Of a stretch of DNA of 64,000 nucleotides, positions 1 to 8,526 are shown piece by piece. Source of the DNA: CAJXII01 sp965242915 (GTDB lineage Bacteria; Campylobacterota; Campylobacteria; Campylobacterales; Arcobacteraceae); the NCBI GenBank assembly GCA_965242915.1, contig CBDETN010000028.1, positions 310,001 through 374,000 of the forward strand, written 5' to 3'. Every line of letters starts with the position of its first letter. Positions within the stretch are counted from its first letter, which is position 1. A program made the position numbers and the translations under genes. The notes under the pieces were generated by a model. That model was not told where the DNA came from. It worked only from the letters and a program-made list of their open reading frames with translations, and did no database searches.

Positions 1-81
1 AAATGGACAAGTTTGGTGCAAAAAGCACTAACACCAAAATATCTAATAATAGTATATTTATGGTAAAGAAAGGAAAATAAT

Positions 82-438
82 ATGCCTAGAGTAAAAACTG
101 GTACGGTAAGAAGAGCGAGACACAAAAAAATCCTTAAAATGGCTAAGGGTTTCTATAGTGGTCGAAGAAAACATTTTAGAAAAGCAAAAGAAGCAGTTGA
201 ACATGCTTTAGTATATGCTTACAGAGATAGAAGACAGAAAAAAAGAGAATTTAGAAAACTTTGGATTATCAGAATCAATGCGGCTTGTAGATTAAATGAT
301 TTAAGTTATTCAAGATTTATGAATGGTCTTAAATTAGCTGAGATTGAATTAGATAGAAAAATCTTAGCTGATATGGCTATGAATGATGCTGAATCATTTG
401 CAGGCTTAGTAGAAAGTGCTAAAAAAGCTTTAGCGTAG
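82..438 (+). CDS. rplT: 50S ribosomal protein L20
   Basis: The 118-residue product is a full-length bacterial L20, a 23S rRNA-binding protein needed early in assembly of the large ribosomal subunit. The N-terminus MPRVKTGTVRRARHKKIL and the very basic first half (GFYSGRRKHFRKAKEA) are diagnostic. The ATG follows an AAAGGA-type ribosome binding site. In this lineage rplT normally follows infC and rpmI; the 81 bases upstream show no end of rpmI that I can recognise, so they look like the rpmI-rplT spacer. Downstream, an insertion sequence separates the gene from its presumed terminator at about 2246-2278. Confidence 0.98.
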   Translation: MPRVKTGTVRRARHKKILKMAKGFYSGRRKHFRKAKEAVEHALVYAYRDRRQKKREFRKLWIIRINAACRLNDLSYSRFMNGLKLAEIELDRKILADMAMNDAESFAGLVESAKKALA

Positions 439-450
439 CACTAACATCTA

Positions 451-464
451 GTTCCCATACTCCC
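451..464. repeat. Left half of a palindrome split by the insertion sequence
   Basis: The arm GTTCCCATAC (451-460) and the bases TCCC (461-464) precede the IS. After the IS the same TCCC (2226-2229) is followed by the matching arm GTGTGGGAAC (2230-2239). If the IS and one TCCC are removed, the arms form a 10-bp stem with one T-G pair and a TCCC loop. This reads as a 4-bp target duplication at the loop of a hairpin just after rplT. Confidence 0.85.
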
Positions 465-548
465 GAGACTGTGAAATAACTATATTTACAGTCTCAATAT
501 AATAAAAAAATACACTATAATTTCATCAAATACAAATCAATATTTTGA

Positions 549-554
549 TATAAT
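549..554 (+). promoter_or_regulatory. -10 box of the IS transposase promoter
   Basis: TATAAT lies about 45 bases before the transposase ATG. Between it and the start is a small hairpin, AAAGCC (565-570) with GGCTTT (581-586), directly before an AAAAGG ribosome binding site. Such a structure could limit translation from read-through rplT transcripts, but that is inference. Confidence 0.45.
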
Positions 555-598
555 AATATCATATAAAGCCATATACAATAGGCTTTAAAAGGTATTTT

Positions 599-2188
599 AT
601 GACTACTAAATATAAACAAGGTCAAGAAAGAAATCAACCACAATTATTTCCACCAAGTATTGATGATTATGTAGATGAAGATAATAGTGTAAGAGTAATA
701 GAATCATATGTAAATATATTGGATTTAGAAAAATTAGGATTTGATGATACTAGAAAAAGTGATAGGATAGATGGTCAGAAAGCTTATAATCCATCATTAC
801 TATTAAAGATATATATCTATGGATATATAAATAAAATTAGAAGCAGTAGAGCTTTAGAAAAAGAGATTAAAAGAAATATAGAACTAATATGGTTAACTTC
901 TGGATTAACACCAAGCTATCATACAATTGCGGACTTTAGAAAAAATAATCCAAAAGCTTTAAAACAAGTATTTAAAGAATTTGTACTATTGTGTAAAAAT
1001 GTTAATTTAATAGGAGATGGTATAAAAGCTTTAGATGGTGCATTTTTAAGAGCTAATGCTTCTAAAAATCAACTTATTATGAAAAAAACTTTAGATAAAG
1101 ATTTAACTAAAGTTGAAGATGAGATAGAGAAATATTTAAAGCTATTAGAGTTTTCAGATAAACAAATACAACCATTAACTATAACTAGTAAATTACCTAA
1201 AGATTTAAGAAAATTAAAATATCAACAAAAAGAGTTATCAAATAATTTAAAATTATTAGAAAAGTTAAATAAAACTCAATATAATAAAACAGACCCTGAT
1301 GCAACTTTAATGAAAAAACCATCACATAACCTTATGGCTTATAATTCACAAATAGTAGTAGATAGTACATTTAAATTTATAGTGGCTACTAATATATCTA
1401 CAAAAGGTAATGATTTCAATCAACTTCATAAAATGTCACAAGAAACTAAAGAAAATCTAGAAGTTAATAAATTAGATATAGTAGCTGATACAGGATATTA
1501 TAGTGGTAAAGAATTTAAAAAGTGTGTTGAAGATAATATTAATGCAATAGTTCCAGAAGCTAATAAGCAACAAGCACAAATAGATAAAGGTAAGTTTCCA
1601 AAAGATAAATTTAATTATGATAAAGAAAATGATTGTTATATTTGTCCTAATAATAAACAATTAAATAAAAGAGCTACCATACAAATAAAAAATAATAAAA
1701 TTAGTTTTAAATATACAGGAACAAGTCTAGTATGTAAAGCTTGTCCGTTAAAAGATAAATGTATTCCAACTAAAACACCGTATAAACAACTATATAGATG
1801 GGAATATGAACATATTACAGAACAACATAATAAAAAAATGAAAATACAAGAATATAAAGATATAGTTAAAAAAAGAGGTTCAATAGTTGAACATCCATTT
1901 GGAACTATAAAAAGAACACTTGGATGGGATCATTTTTTAGTAAGAGGTAAAAATAAAGTATCAGGTGAAAATGCCTTGATAATGTTTACCTATAATTTTA
2001 AACGAATGTTAAATCTTATAGGGATAAATCTATTTCAAAAACTTATACTATCCATACAAAAAGGTAATTTAACACAAATAAGAAAAGATATAGAAGAGTA
2101 TATCTTGATATATGCAATGAATTTAGAATATTACTTTAGATTTATTAAATTATTTGGAATTTATAAAAATCAAAAACTTGATTGCTGA
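599..2188 (+). CDS. IS1182-family DDE transposase
   Basis: The 529-residue protein catalyses cut-and-paste type transposition of the surrounding element. The N-terminal DUF772-type region (about residues 45-125) includes PSYHTIADFRKNN. The RNase H-like DDE core has Asp146 (KALDGAFLRA), Asp297 (IVADTGYYSG) and Glu431 (SIVEHPFGTIK). A Cys cluster, Cys349, Cys379, Cys382 and Cys388, fits the zinc-binding insertion typical of IS1182 and IS4-type relatives. The frame is open and full length for the family. It is in the same orientation as rplT and may also be transcribed from that operon. It has no bearing on the neighbouring housekeeping genes. Confidence 0.95.
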   Translation: MTTKYKQGQERNQPQLFPPSIDDYVDEDNSVRVIESYVNILDLEKLGFDDTRKSDRIDGQKAYNPSLLLKIYIYGYINKIRSSRALEKEIKRNIELIWLTSGLTPSYHTIADFRKNNPKALKQVFKEFVLLCKNVNLIGDGIKALDGAFLRANASKNQLIMKKTLDKDLTKVEDEIEKYLKLLEFSDKQIQPLTITSKLPKDLRKLKYQQKELSNNLKLLEKLNKTQYNKTDPDATLMKKPSHNLMAYNSQIVVDSTFKFIVATNISTKGNDFNQLHKMSQETKENLEVNKLDIVADTGYYSGKEFKKCVEDNINAIVPEANKQQAQIDKGKFPKDKFNYDKENDCYICPNNKQLNKRATIQIKNNKISFKYTGTSLVCKACPLKDKCIPTKTPYKQLYRWEYEHITEQHNKKMKIQEYKDIVKKRGSIVEHPFGTIKRTLGWDHFLVRGKNKVSGENALIMFTYNFKRMLNLIGINLFQKLILSIQKGNLTQIRKDIEEYILIYAMNLEYYFRFIKLFGIYKNQKLDC

Positions 2189-2245
2189 AATAACCTAAAA
2201 ATTATTTAGGTTATTTCACAGTCTCTCCCGTGTGGGAACAAATAT

Positions 2246-2278
2246 AAAAAGGCTGGTCAAAATTGACTAGCCTTTTTT
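2246..2278 (+). terminator. Bidirectional rho-independent terminator of the rplT operon
   Basis: GGCTGGTCA (2251-2259) pairs with TGACTAGCC (2264-2272) around an AAAT loop, with an A run before and six Ts after. The A/T runs on both sides allow termination in both directions. The stop codon of the convergent SDR gene lies inside the right arm. Before the IS insertion this terminator would have lain close to rplT. Confidence 0.85.
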
Positions 2279-2902
2279 AATTTCAAATTTTTGAGGTCGT
2301 ATAGTTAAATCAGTAATTACACCTTTTGTTTGAAGAACCTGCATCACGGCTGTCGCAATAGTTTGCGGTAAAAGATAAGTATCTTGCTTTGAAGATGGTT
2401 TAAATTGTAAAGCATCAAAAAAGTTAGTATCAGTAATGTCAGGATTAATTGAAGTCACCCTCACGCCGCTTTTTCGCAACTCTTCAAATAAACACAATCC
2501 AAAATCTCTAAGTCCACTTTTTGTTGCTGTATAAAGTGCTGAAAATTTTGAATGCTTTGTAGCTTCTATTGAAGTTATATTTATAATATGACCTTGTGTT
2601 TTTTTTAAACTTCTAAGGCAAAGATTTGATAAGATGATCGGAGCTGTTAAATTTATATCTATTAATTCTTTTATTTTTACCAAACTTATCTCTTCATGTG
2701 GTTGAAATATACCAAGCCCCGCACAATTTACAAGTAAATTTATATCACAATCTTTTAATACTTCTTGAATCTCTTTTTCTACAGCTTCTAAATCTTCAAG
2801 TCGTGAAACAAGCTTAATGATATGGTAATTATTTTGTTCTAACTCTTCACAAACAGCTTTTCCAATACCGCTGCTATATCCTGTAACAATTGCCTTTAAC
2901 AT
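2267..2902 (-). CDS. SDR-family NAD(P)-dependent oxidoreductase
   Basis: This 211-residue protein has the classical short-chain dehydrogenase pattern: the dinucleotide-binding motif TGYSSGIG near residue 7, NCAG in the middle, a catalytic Ser in NITSIEA and YTATK (Tyr-x-x-x-Lys). The substrate cannot be read from sequence. It is a little shorter than the usual 240-250 residues, at the C-terminus. It is the last gene of a minus-strand cluster that begins with the coaE/dapF genes. The spacing of about 22 bases from the 102-residue gene suggests co-transcription. Confidence 0.9.
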   Translation of the reverse strand: MLKAIVTGYSSGIGKAVCEELEQNNYHIIKLVSRLEDLEAVEKEIQEVLKDCDINLLVNCAGLGIFQPHEEISLVKIKELIDINLTAPIILSNLCLRSLKKTQGHIINITSIEATKHSKFSALYTATKSGLRDFGLCLFEELRKSGVRVTSINPDITDTNFFDALQFKPSSKQDTYLLPQTIATAVMQVLQTKGVITDLTIRPQKFEIKKG

Positions 2903-2924
2903 TATATTTCCTTTTTCTTTTACC

Positions 2925-3233
2925 TTAAATATTTACATTTAAATTATGTAACTCTTTAAATAAAAATGCTTCAATAATATCTTCTACAGATCTTTGAAGC
3001 GGTGCTACTAATACAGCAATATTTTCTTCCATAAAAGGCCATACATATTCTTTATCATTTTTTACTACTACTACATCAATCCATTGCGTAATCTCTTCTC
3101 TTGTTTTATAAAGGTTATATTCTAAAACTTTACCCTCTTCAAGATTTATTAAAATCCAATGTTTTACATCATCTAATAATGTGATCTTTGCTTCTTCAAA
3201 ATCAATATCATCTACAGGTATCAATATTTGCAT
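2925..3233 (-). CDS. Conserved-looking hypothetical protein, NifX-like start
   Basis: I do not recognise this 102-residue acidic protein with confidence. It starts MQILIPVDDIDFEEAK and ends in IAVLVAPLQRSVEDIIEAF, a rhythm that recalls the dinitrogenase Fe-Mo cofactor/NifX fold, but the similarity is loose. There is no signal peptide or membrane segment. It begins two bases before the end of the RND exporter gene, so it is very likely part of the lipid-transport operon and may be translated by coupling. Confidence 0.6.
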   Translation of the reverse strand: MQILIPVDDIDFEEAKITLLDDVKHWILINLEEGKVLEYNLYKTREEITQWIDVVVVKNDKEYVWPFMEENIAVLVAPLQRSVEDIIEAFLFKELHNLNVNI

Positions 3234-3234
3234 T

Positions 3235-5733
3235 TTAGTTCCTTTTCGTTGTTTGTTTGATTGGTTTAAATATAATTAATAAAACCGGCAATAAAAGTAA
3301 ATCAGCAACTATTGCCATAAACATAGCAAGCAAAGTTAATAATCCAAAATAAATAGTAGGTATGAAATTTGATAAAACTAAAACAGAAAATCCAATCATA
3401 ATGATAACAGAGGTATAAAACATCGCTGTACCAATACTTTTATGAGTATTAAACATTGCTTTTTTATATTTATTTGTTTTTGCAAATTCTTGTTTAAATC
3501 TATGAATATAATGAATAGTATCATCAACCGCAATCCCTATACTAATAGCAGCAATCGTAATTGTCATCATATCAAGAGGTATACCCATCCATCCCATAAA
3601 ACCAAATATCATTCCCACAGGAATTATATTGGCAATAAGTGCAATAATCGCAATAGGCAGGCTTCTAAAAAGAATTAGGAACATAATAAATAAAATAGCT
3701 ATAACAAACCCAAGTGTGCTGATTTGAGAATCAAAAAGTGATTGAAGCATATTATTATACAGTATTAAAAGATTTGATAATTTAAACTCTTCATTTTTAG
3801 AATTTAACATCTCATTTAAATCTCTGTTTATTTTTTTAATTAAATCATCTCTTCTTAAATCTGGCAGAGAATCAATTATTCTCATTGTGATTCTTGCTTG
3901 ATTTTGTTCAATATTTACATAAGGACTCAGTAAAATATCTTTATATTCTTGTGGTAATTTTTTATTTAATAAAGCTAATTCAAAACTGTCTAAATATTTG
4001 CTGCTATTTAAAATCTTACCAATTTCACCCATAGTTGATAAAGATAAAACTTTTCCTATTTGAGGTAAAGATTCTAAATAGTTATGTATTTGTCTTATTT
4101 TTTCCATTTTAGCAGCTGTAAACCAATATGTTTCATCATTTTCATCTTCAGCGAATTCATCATCGAAACTATCAAGCTCTTCATCTTCTATTTCTTTTGT
4201 ATTTGAAGTTTGTACTAAAACTTCATTTTCATCTTTAAATGTAAGGATCACATCAAGGGGAGTTGTTCCTCCTAGATTCTGATCAATTTCTTTCATCCCT
4301 TTATAAATTTCAGTATCTTTTTTAAAATAATCTATAAAGCTATTTTCAACAAAGAGTTTGCTCGCTCCGGTTAAAGAAAAAATAATAGTTAAAACAGCAC
4401 CGATTATTATAAGCTTTTGGTTGTTATATGCCACATGGGCTATTCGTGAAGTAAAAGGCTTATGTTTCGACTTTTTTATTTTTATTGTACTTTTGTTAAG
4501 CAATACCATAATCGTTGGGAAAACTAAAAATGTTATAAATAAAGATATTGCAATACCAACGCTCATCATCCAACCAAAATTTATAACCGGTAAAATTCCA
4601 CTGAATACTAAAGAACTAAATCCTGCTATAGTTGTAATAATTACAAAAAATGATGGTTTTGCCATAGATACAACTGTGTGTAAAGCTAACTGTTTTTGCG
4701 AAAAGTCAGGTTTTGTTGTTAAAAGTTCTTTATATTTTATAGTTAAATGAATAACCAATGACATAGTCATAATGAGTTGTAAAGATATAAAATTTGAGGA
4801 TATTACTGTGATCTCCCAACCAAATAATCCAAGTATTCCACTTGTAGAAACAATTGAAATAATACAGATTAAAATAGGTATTAAGACCCATCTTAATTCT
4901 TTTAATAAAATAAATAAAACAATAACTAATAAAAGAATAACTACGACGCTGAATGTTTGTAGGTCATGTTTAACAAAGCTAACCATATCATCAGCTATCA
5001 TACTTATTCCACCTAAGTTGAGTTCAGCTTGATTTTTATATTTTTCTAGTACCTGTCGTACTTTTATAATATTTTGATGAGTTTCTTCTCTGCTTTTATC
5101 TCTATAAGCTTTAAACTCTTTTTTTGTAATTTTAAGTTGAGCTGACTCTTCGGGAGATATGGTTTTATTTCGTTTCTTTAAAACAAGTTCATCTCTGGTA
5201 TTAAGAAGTTGTGTATAAGTTTTATCATTTTTTAAATTAACTAAAAGTGCAGTAGTTTTAAAATCAGAACTTACAAGATGATTTTTATATAAAGGACTGG
5301 TTAGAAATTCCTTTTTTGCCAATTCTTTGCTGGTACCGCTAGATAATAAAGTAGGAATATCTTTTAAAAATTCTTTTACAGGTTTTGGAGGGCTTTGTAA
5401 AAGCGGCACATTAATAATAGATGTAACAGATTCTGTCAGCTCAAGTTTTAATAAATCATCACTTATATTTTGAATTGTATTTATAGATTGTGTAGATAAT
5501 AATTCATCTTTAGGTTTAAAAGTAACTACCAAAAAATCTTGCATTTTATATTGTTTACTTATTTTTCTGGAAAATTCTAAATCTTTATCACCTTCTAATA
5601 AAAGTGTTTCAGCACTTGCATCTATCTCTAGTTTCAAAGCAAAACTTCCTAAAATAACAATACATATCGTTACTAAAAAAAGTACTGTTTTTGGAAATGG
5701 AATTATATATTTTGAATAAAAATTCTCAAGCAC
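3235..5733 (-). CDS. RND-superfamily exporter of the MMPL/HpnN type in an Mla-like operon
   Basis: The 832-residue inner-membrane protein has the RND layout: one helix near residues 13-33, a periplasmic loop, five helices around 260-410, another near 440-460, a second loop and five helices from about 690 to 825. It resembles hopanoid/lipid exporters (HpnN, MMPL) more than multidrug AcrB, which is about 1030 residues. The start is GTG, with the G shared with the mlaC TAG stop (TAGTG). The operon mlaA-mlaC-RND suggests it takes the inner-membrane role that the MlaFEDB ABC transporter has in E. coli. The second periplasmic loop carries an odd acidic stretch (ELDSFDDEFAEDENDE) that resembles one in MlaA next door. 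Confidence 0.88.
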   Translation of the reverse strand: MLENFYSKYIIPFPKTVLFLVTICIVILGSFALKLEIDASAETLLLEGDKDLEFSRKISKQYKMQDFLVVTFKPKDELLSTQSINTIQNISDDLLKLELTESVTSIINVPLLQSPPKPVKEFLKDIPTLLSSGTSKELAKKEFLTSPLYKNHLVSSDFKTTALLVNLKNDKTYTQLLNTRDELVLKKRNKTISPEESAQLKITKKEFKAYRDKSREETHQNIIKVRQVLEKYKNQAELNLGGISMIADDMVSFVKHDLQTFSVVVILLLVIVLFILLKELRWVLIPILICIISIVSTSGILGLFGWEITVISSNFISLQLIMTMSLVIHLTIKYKELLTTKPDFSQKQLALHTVVSMAKPSFFVIITTIAGFSSLVFSGILPVINFGWMMSVGIAISLFITFLVFPTIMVLLNKSTIKIKKSKHKPFTSRIAHVAYNNQKLIIIGAVLTIIFSLTGASKLFVENSFIDYFKKDTEIYKGMKEIDQNLGGTTPLDVILTFKDENEVLVQTSNTKEIEDEELDSFDDEFAEDENDETYWFTAAKMEKIRQIHNYLESLPQIGKVLSLSTMGEIGKILNSSKYLDSFELALLNKKLPQEYKDILLSPYVNIEQNQARITMRIIDSLPDLRRDDLIKKINRDLNEMLNSKNEEFKLSNLLILYNNMLQSLFDSQISTLGFVIAILFIMFLILFRSLPIAIIALIANIIPVGMIFGFMGWMGIPLDMMTITIAAISIGIAVDDTIHYIHRFKQEFAKTNKYKKAMFNTHKSIGTAMFYTSVIIMIGFSVLVLSNFIPTIYFGLLTLLAMFMAIVADLLLLPVLLIIFKPIKQTTKRN

Positions 5734-6308
5734 TATCTTATTTTATCCATCAAAGTTTCTATGGAACTTTCTCGTAATACAGCTTTGAACTGTGCTCTAT
5801 CTGTTTTAACGATACTAATTCCTGCAATGATTACATCATATACAAGCCATTTGTGTTTATTCTCAATTTGTTTTTTTGGTTTGTGATATTTATATATTAC
5901 TTCTACCTTATCATTTTTACCAATCAAGCTGCTATTTAGAATTATTCTTGTTTTTTTAATTTGAGTAATTTTATTAATAATAATTGTTTCATCAGTATAT
6001 TTATCAATTTTAGCTGAATATGATTTTTTCATTCGATGTACATAAAGCTTTATAAATTCTGTTTGTTTTGTTTTGTCCAAACTTTTCCATTTTTTACCCA
6101 GACTTAATTTTGCCATAAGTTTAAAATCAAACATTGGTGTAATTGCTTCTACGATTTTATCATTTCTTATATCGGCGGTTAAGTTTTTATTTTTTACTAT
6201 ATCTACAACTATATTAGTTGTGTTAACAAAGTCTACTCTTAAATCGTCAATTTGAGATGCAAATATATTAAAAGCTAAAGTCAATATTAGTAATAAATTT
6301 TTTATCAT
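5733..6308 (-). CDS. mlaC: MlaC/Ttg2D-family periplasmic phospholipid-binding protein
   Basis: The 191-residue protein has a cleavable signal peptide (about residues 1-17, MIKNLLLILTLAFNIFA). It then shows the MlaC fold pattern, including FDFKLMAKLSLGKKWKSL and a YKYHKPKKQIENKHKWLVYD strand region. MlaC carries phospholipid across the periplasm between the outer-membrane MlaA complex and an inner-membrane transporter. It lies between mlaA and the RND exporter, with two bases to mlaA and a one-base overlap with the exporter start. The same three-gene order is known from Campylobacter. Confidence 0.92.
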   Translation of the reverse strand: MIKNLLLILTLAFNIFASQIDDLRVDFVNTTNIVVDIVKNKNLTADIRNDKIVEAITPMFDFKLMAKLSLGKKWKSLDKTKQTEFIKLYVHRMKKSYSAKIDKYTDETIIINKITQIKKTRIILNSSLIGKNDKVEVIYKYHKPKKQIENKHKWLVYDVIIAGISIVKTDRAQFKAVLRESSIETLMDKIR

Positions 6309-6310
6309 TT

Positions 6311-7102
6311 TTATTCCTTAATAAGTTTTTCTCGGCGTTGTTTATAAATATTTTTTAAGAATGGGTATAATTCTACAGCATCTTTTTTTAAATCTTCATA
6401 TTTTCCAAATTTTAAAGAACCATCATTTAGTCTTTGATAAGTACTTAACAGTATAGATTGGTCTCTATCTCCTGCAAGGTTATAACTTCTTTCATCATGA
6501 TAATGGATTGGATTAACTAAAGAATCAGGATACATACTAAACATATCTCTCATATTTGATGGTCCAAGAATTGGCAATACAATATGATATCCACCACCAA
6601 CTCCCCAATACCCCAAAGTTTGTCCAAAGTCTTCATTATGCGGTTCCCACGCAAGATACTCTTTAGCGGGATCAAAAAGTCCTAAAATACCAACTGTTGT
6701 ATTGACTATAAATCTACCGGTCTCTTCACGCGCATTTGCAAATTTCCCCTGTAAAAGATTATTAACTAACCTTATTGGAAACATTAAATTATGAAAAAGG
6801 TTTCTAATACTTTTTCTTCCACCTTCGGGTACTATATAAGTATAACCTCTTGCAACCGGGTCAAATACATGTATATAAAATCCATTATTAAAATCGGTCA
6901 TAAATACATTATATCCCTTTAACGGATCACTTTTTTCATCAGTATCATCATCTGAAAACTCATCATAAAATTCATCTAATTCGTCATCTTGTGCAGTTGA
7001 TTGTTCTGTATTTGTACCTGGTTTATCTATATATGAGTTATTAGTACAGCCTGTAAATAATATGCTTATAGTTAAAATAAAATAGATTACTCTTATTGTC
7101 AT
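6311..7102 (-). CDS. mlaA: MlaA/VacJ-family outer-membrane lipoprotein
   Basis: The 263-residue protein begins with a lipoprotein signal ending in FTGC (Cys19). It contains the VacJ signatures FIVNTTVGILGLFDPA, EDFGQTLGYWGVGGGYH and LPILGPSNMRD. MlaA removes mislocalised phospholipid from the outer leaflet of the outer membrane and passes it to MlaC. Between the lipid anchor and the domain is an acidic linker (DELDEFYDEFSDDDTDE) not usual in E. coli MlaA. The gene sits three bases after the glucosaminidase gene and two before mlaC, so this is one transcription unit. Confidence 0.95.
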   Translation of the reverse strand: MTIRVIYFILTISILFTGCTNNSYIDKPGTNTEQSTAQDDELDEFYDEFSDDDTDEKSDPLKGYNVFMTDFNNGFYIHVFDPVARGYTYIVPEGGRKSIRNLFHNLMFPIRLVNNLLQGKFANAREETGRFIVNTTVGILGLFDPAKEYLAWEPHNEDFGQTLGYWGVGGGYHIVLPILGPSNMRDMFSMYPDSLVNPIHYHDERSYNLAGDRDQSILLSTYQRLNDGSLKFGKYEDLKKDAVELYPFLKNIYKQRREKLIKE

Positions 7103-7105
7103 TTA

Positions 7106-7801
7106 TTAATCAAACCTTTCTAAATGATTTTGAACTATTATTGTAGCTAATATTCTTGTATATTCTTCTTTTTTCTGCGAATACTTTATTAATGTCTTCG
7201 ATAAAGCCAGTCCAGACAGTGGTGCACCATATTTTCTGATTTTGGCTCTAATAGCTCTTAAATCTTCATATGCCCATCCAATATTAAGATTAATCATATA
7301 TCCGTTGACAGAAGAATCAATAGAGGAAAAAATTTTAATTTTATGTTTTTTCCCTTCTTCTCTACCCTTTGGCACTAAGCCTTTTCCGCTCCAAGTCCAT
7401 TGACCAAATACATTATTTGCTTCTTTTAAAAATTTACTTTTTCCCCAAGCACTTTCAACCGCTGCTTGTGCAATTACTAAAGATACCGGAATGATGTCAA
7501 TATAAAGTAAATATTTTGAAAGTTTATCCTCTGGTTTTAGTTTGTATCTTTTTTGTATTTCTAGAAATCTTTTATAGTCTTTATTTACCTTACTTGTTAT
7601 ATTTTTTTTATGATAAAAAGATTTTATAAAATTTCTATCATCTAAAATATATCTATTTTGTGTATAAGCTACTTTACTGATATATGTAAAAAAATATTTT
7701 TTCATAGCTGTGGAATCTTTTATTTTATAATATGTGGCAGGCATACCCATACTATTTAAAGTAGATAAAAATAAAATAACAGTTACAATATATTTAATCA
7801 T
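7106..7801 (-). CDS. Bax-like glucosaminidase, exported peptidoglycan hydrolase
   Basis: The 231-residue protein has an N-terminal signal peptide and a mannosyl-glycoprotein endo-beta-N-acetylglucosaminidase (GH73/Bax-like) domain. The catalytic Glu is expected in IAQAAVESAWGKSKF, followed by NNVFGQW and SVNGYMINLN. It should cleave the glycan strands of peptidoglycan in the periplasm. Its ATG overlaps the dapF stop codon (ATGA), so it is translated with a cell-wall precursor gene, which suits its role. Confidence 0.88.
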   Translation of the reverse strand: MIKYIVTVILFLSTLNSMGMPATYYKIKDSTAMKKYFFTYISKVAYTQNRYILDDRNFIKSFYHKKNITSKVNKDYKRFLEIQKRYKLKPEDKLSKYLLYIDIIPVSLVIAQAAVESAWGKSKFLKEANNVFGQWTWSGKGLVPKGREEGKKHKIKIFSSIDSSVNGYMINLNIGWAYEDLRAIRAKIRKYGAPLSGLALSKTLIKYSQKKEEYTRILATIIVQNHLERFD

Positions 7802-8526
7802 GTGCTTTTTGTATCTCCTCTTATAACTTTTCCTTTGAATAATAAAGCATCATCATTTTTAGAAATAGTTAACTCTTCACCACTTTTTGGATATACATTG
7901 ACTTCCTTGCCAATAAGCTTTAAATTATTAGCTCGTAAAAAGCAAGTAACCATACCGGTACCACAAGCAAGAGTTTCGTTTTCAACACCTCTTTCATAGG
8001 TTCGTACCATTAGCTTACCATTTTCTACTTTGGCAAAGTTTACATTGGCATTATATTTATATCTCATTTTTGAACAAATTTCCAAATCAAATTTATTTAA
8101 ATCATCAACCATAGTCACAAGATGAGGAACACCTGTATCAACCATATACCAAGTTAAACCTAATTCATCAAAAGGTTTTTTTAATATTGTTGGTTTTGTC
8201 ATTGAAGTTTCTACAATATCACCATCAATTTTACAGCTAATCTCGCCAGCTCCTGTTAAAAATTTCATATAGCTTCCCGCTATTTTATTAGTATATGCAT
8301 AGTGTGCAACAGCTCGCGTGCCATTTCCACACATTGAAGCATCTGAACCATCATTGTTATAAAACAACCATTCAAAATCATAAACGATATGAGGTACTAT
8401 TACAATCAAACCATCAACTTTTTCTTTTTTACATAAATCAATTGCTAATTGTGCATAATCTTTTTTCTCGTTTGTATGAAAGATTACAAATGTATTTCCA
8501 TTTGCATCGTACTTTGTGTAGGTCAT
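7798..8526 (-). CDS. dapF: Diaminopimelate epimerase
   Basis: The 242-residue enzyme converts LL- to meso-diaminopimelate for lysine and peptidoglycan. The two catalytic Cys motifs are present: SMCGNGTRAVAHYA and ETLACGTGMVTCF. It is about 30 residues shorter than the E. coli enzyme, as in other Campylobacterota. Both ends overlap neighbours by ATGA: the start with the coaE stop and the stop with the glucosaminidase start. The substrate-binding segment NANVNFAKV is also present. Confidence 0.97.
   Translation of the reverse strand: MTYTKYDANGNTFVIFHTNEKKDYAQLAIDLCKKEKVDGLIVIVPHIVYDFEWLFYNNDGSDASMCGNGTRAVAHYAYTNKIAGSYMKFLTGAGEISCKIDGDIVETSMTKPTILKKPFDELGLTWYMVDTGVPHLVTMVDDLNKFDLEICSKMRYKYNANVNFAKVENGKLMVRTYERGVENETLACGTGMVTCFLRANNLKLIGKEVNVYPKSGEELTISKNDDALLFKGKVIRGDTKST

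Larger units (their letters stand above)
465..2225 (+). mobile_element. IS1182-family insertion sequence, intact
   Basis: The element is 1761 bp long. It is bounded by perfect 16-bp terminal inverted repeats, GAGACTGTGAAATAAC at 465-480 and its complement at 2210-2225, and flanked by a 4-bp direct duplication, TCCC (461-464 and 2226-2229). One intact transposase gene fills it. A strong palindrome (14-bp arms 2186-2199 and 2205-2218) overlaps the transposase stop and the right repeat and could act as a structural end or terminator. Perfect ends, a target duplication and an open transposase frame suggest a recent, possibly active insertion. Confidence 0.93.

Noticed and set aside
1..81. End of rpmI upstream of rplT
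   Set aside because: None of the three frames matches the C-terminus of L35; the stretch looks like a spacer.
1472..1660. Minus-strand frame inside the IS transposase
   Set aside because: It is the antisense of a clear transposase in AT-rich DNA, low in complexity and without a start signal.
3442..5032. Several plus-strand frames over the RND exporter
   Set aside because: They are antisense to a strongly supported membrane protein and show no family features.
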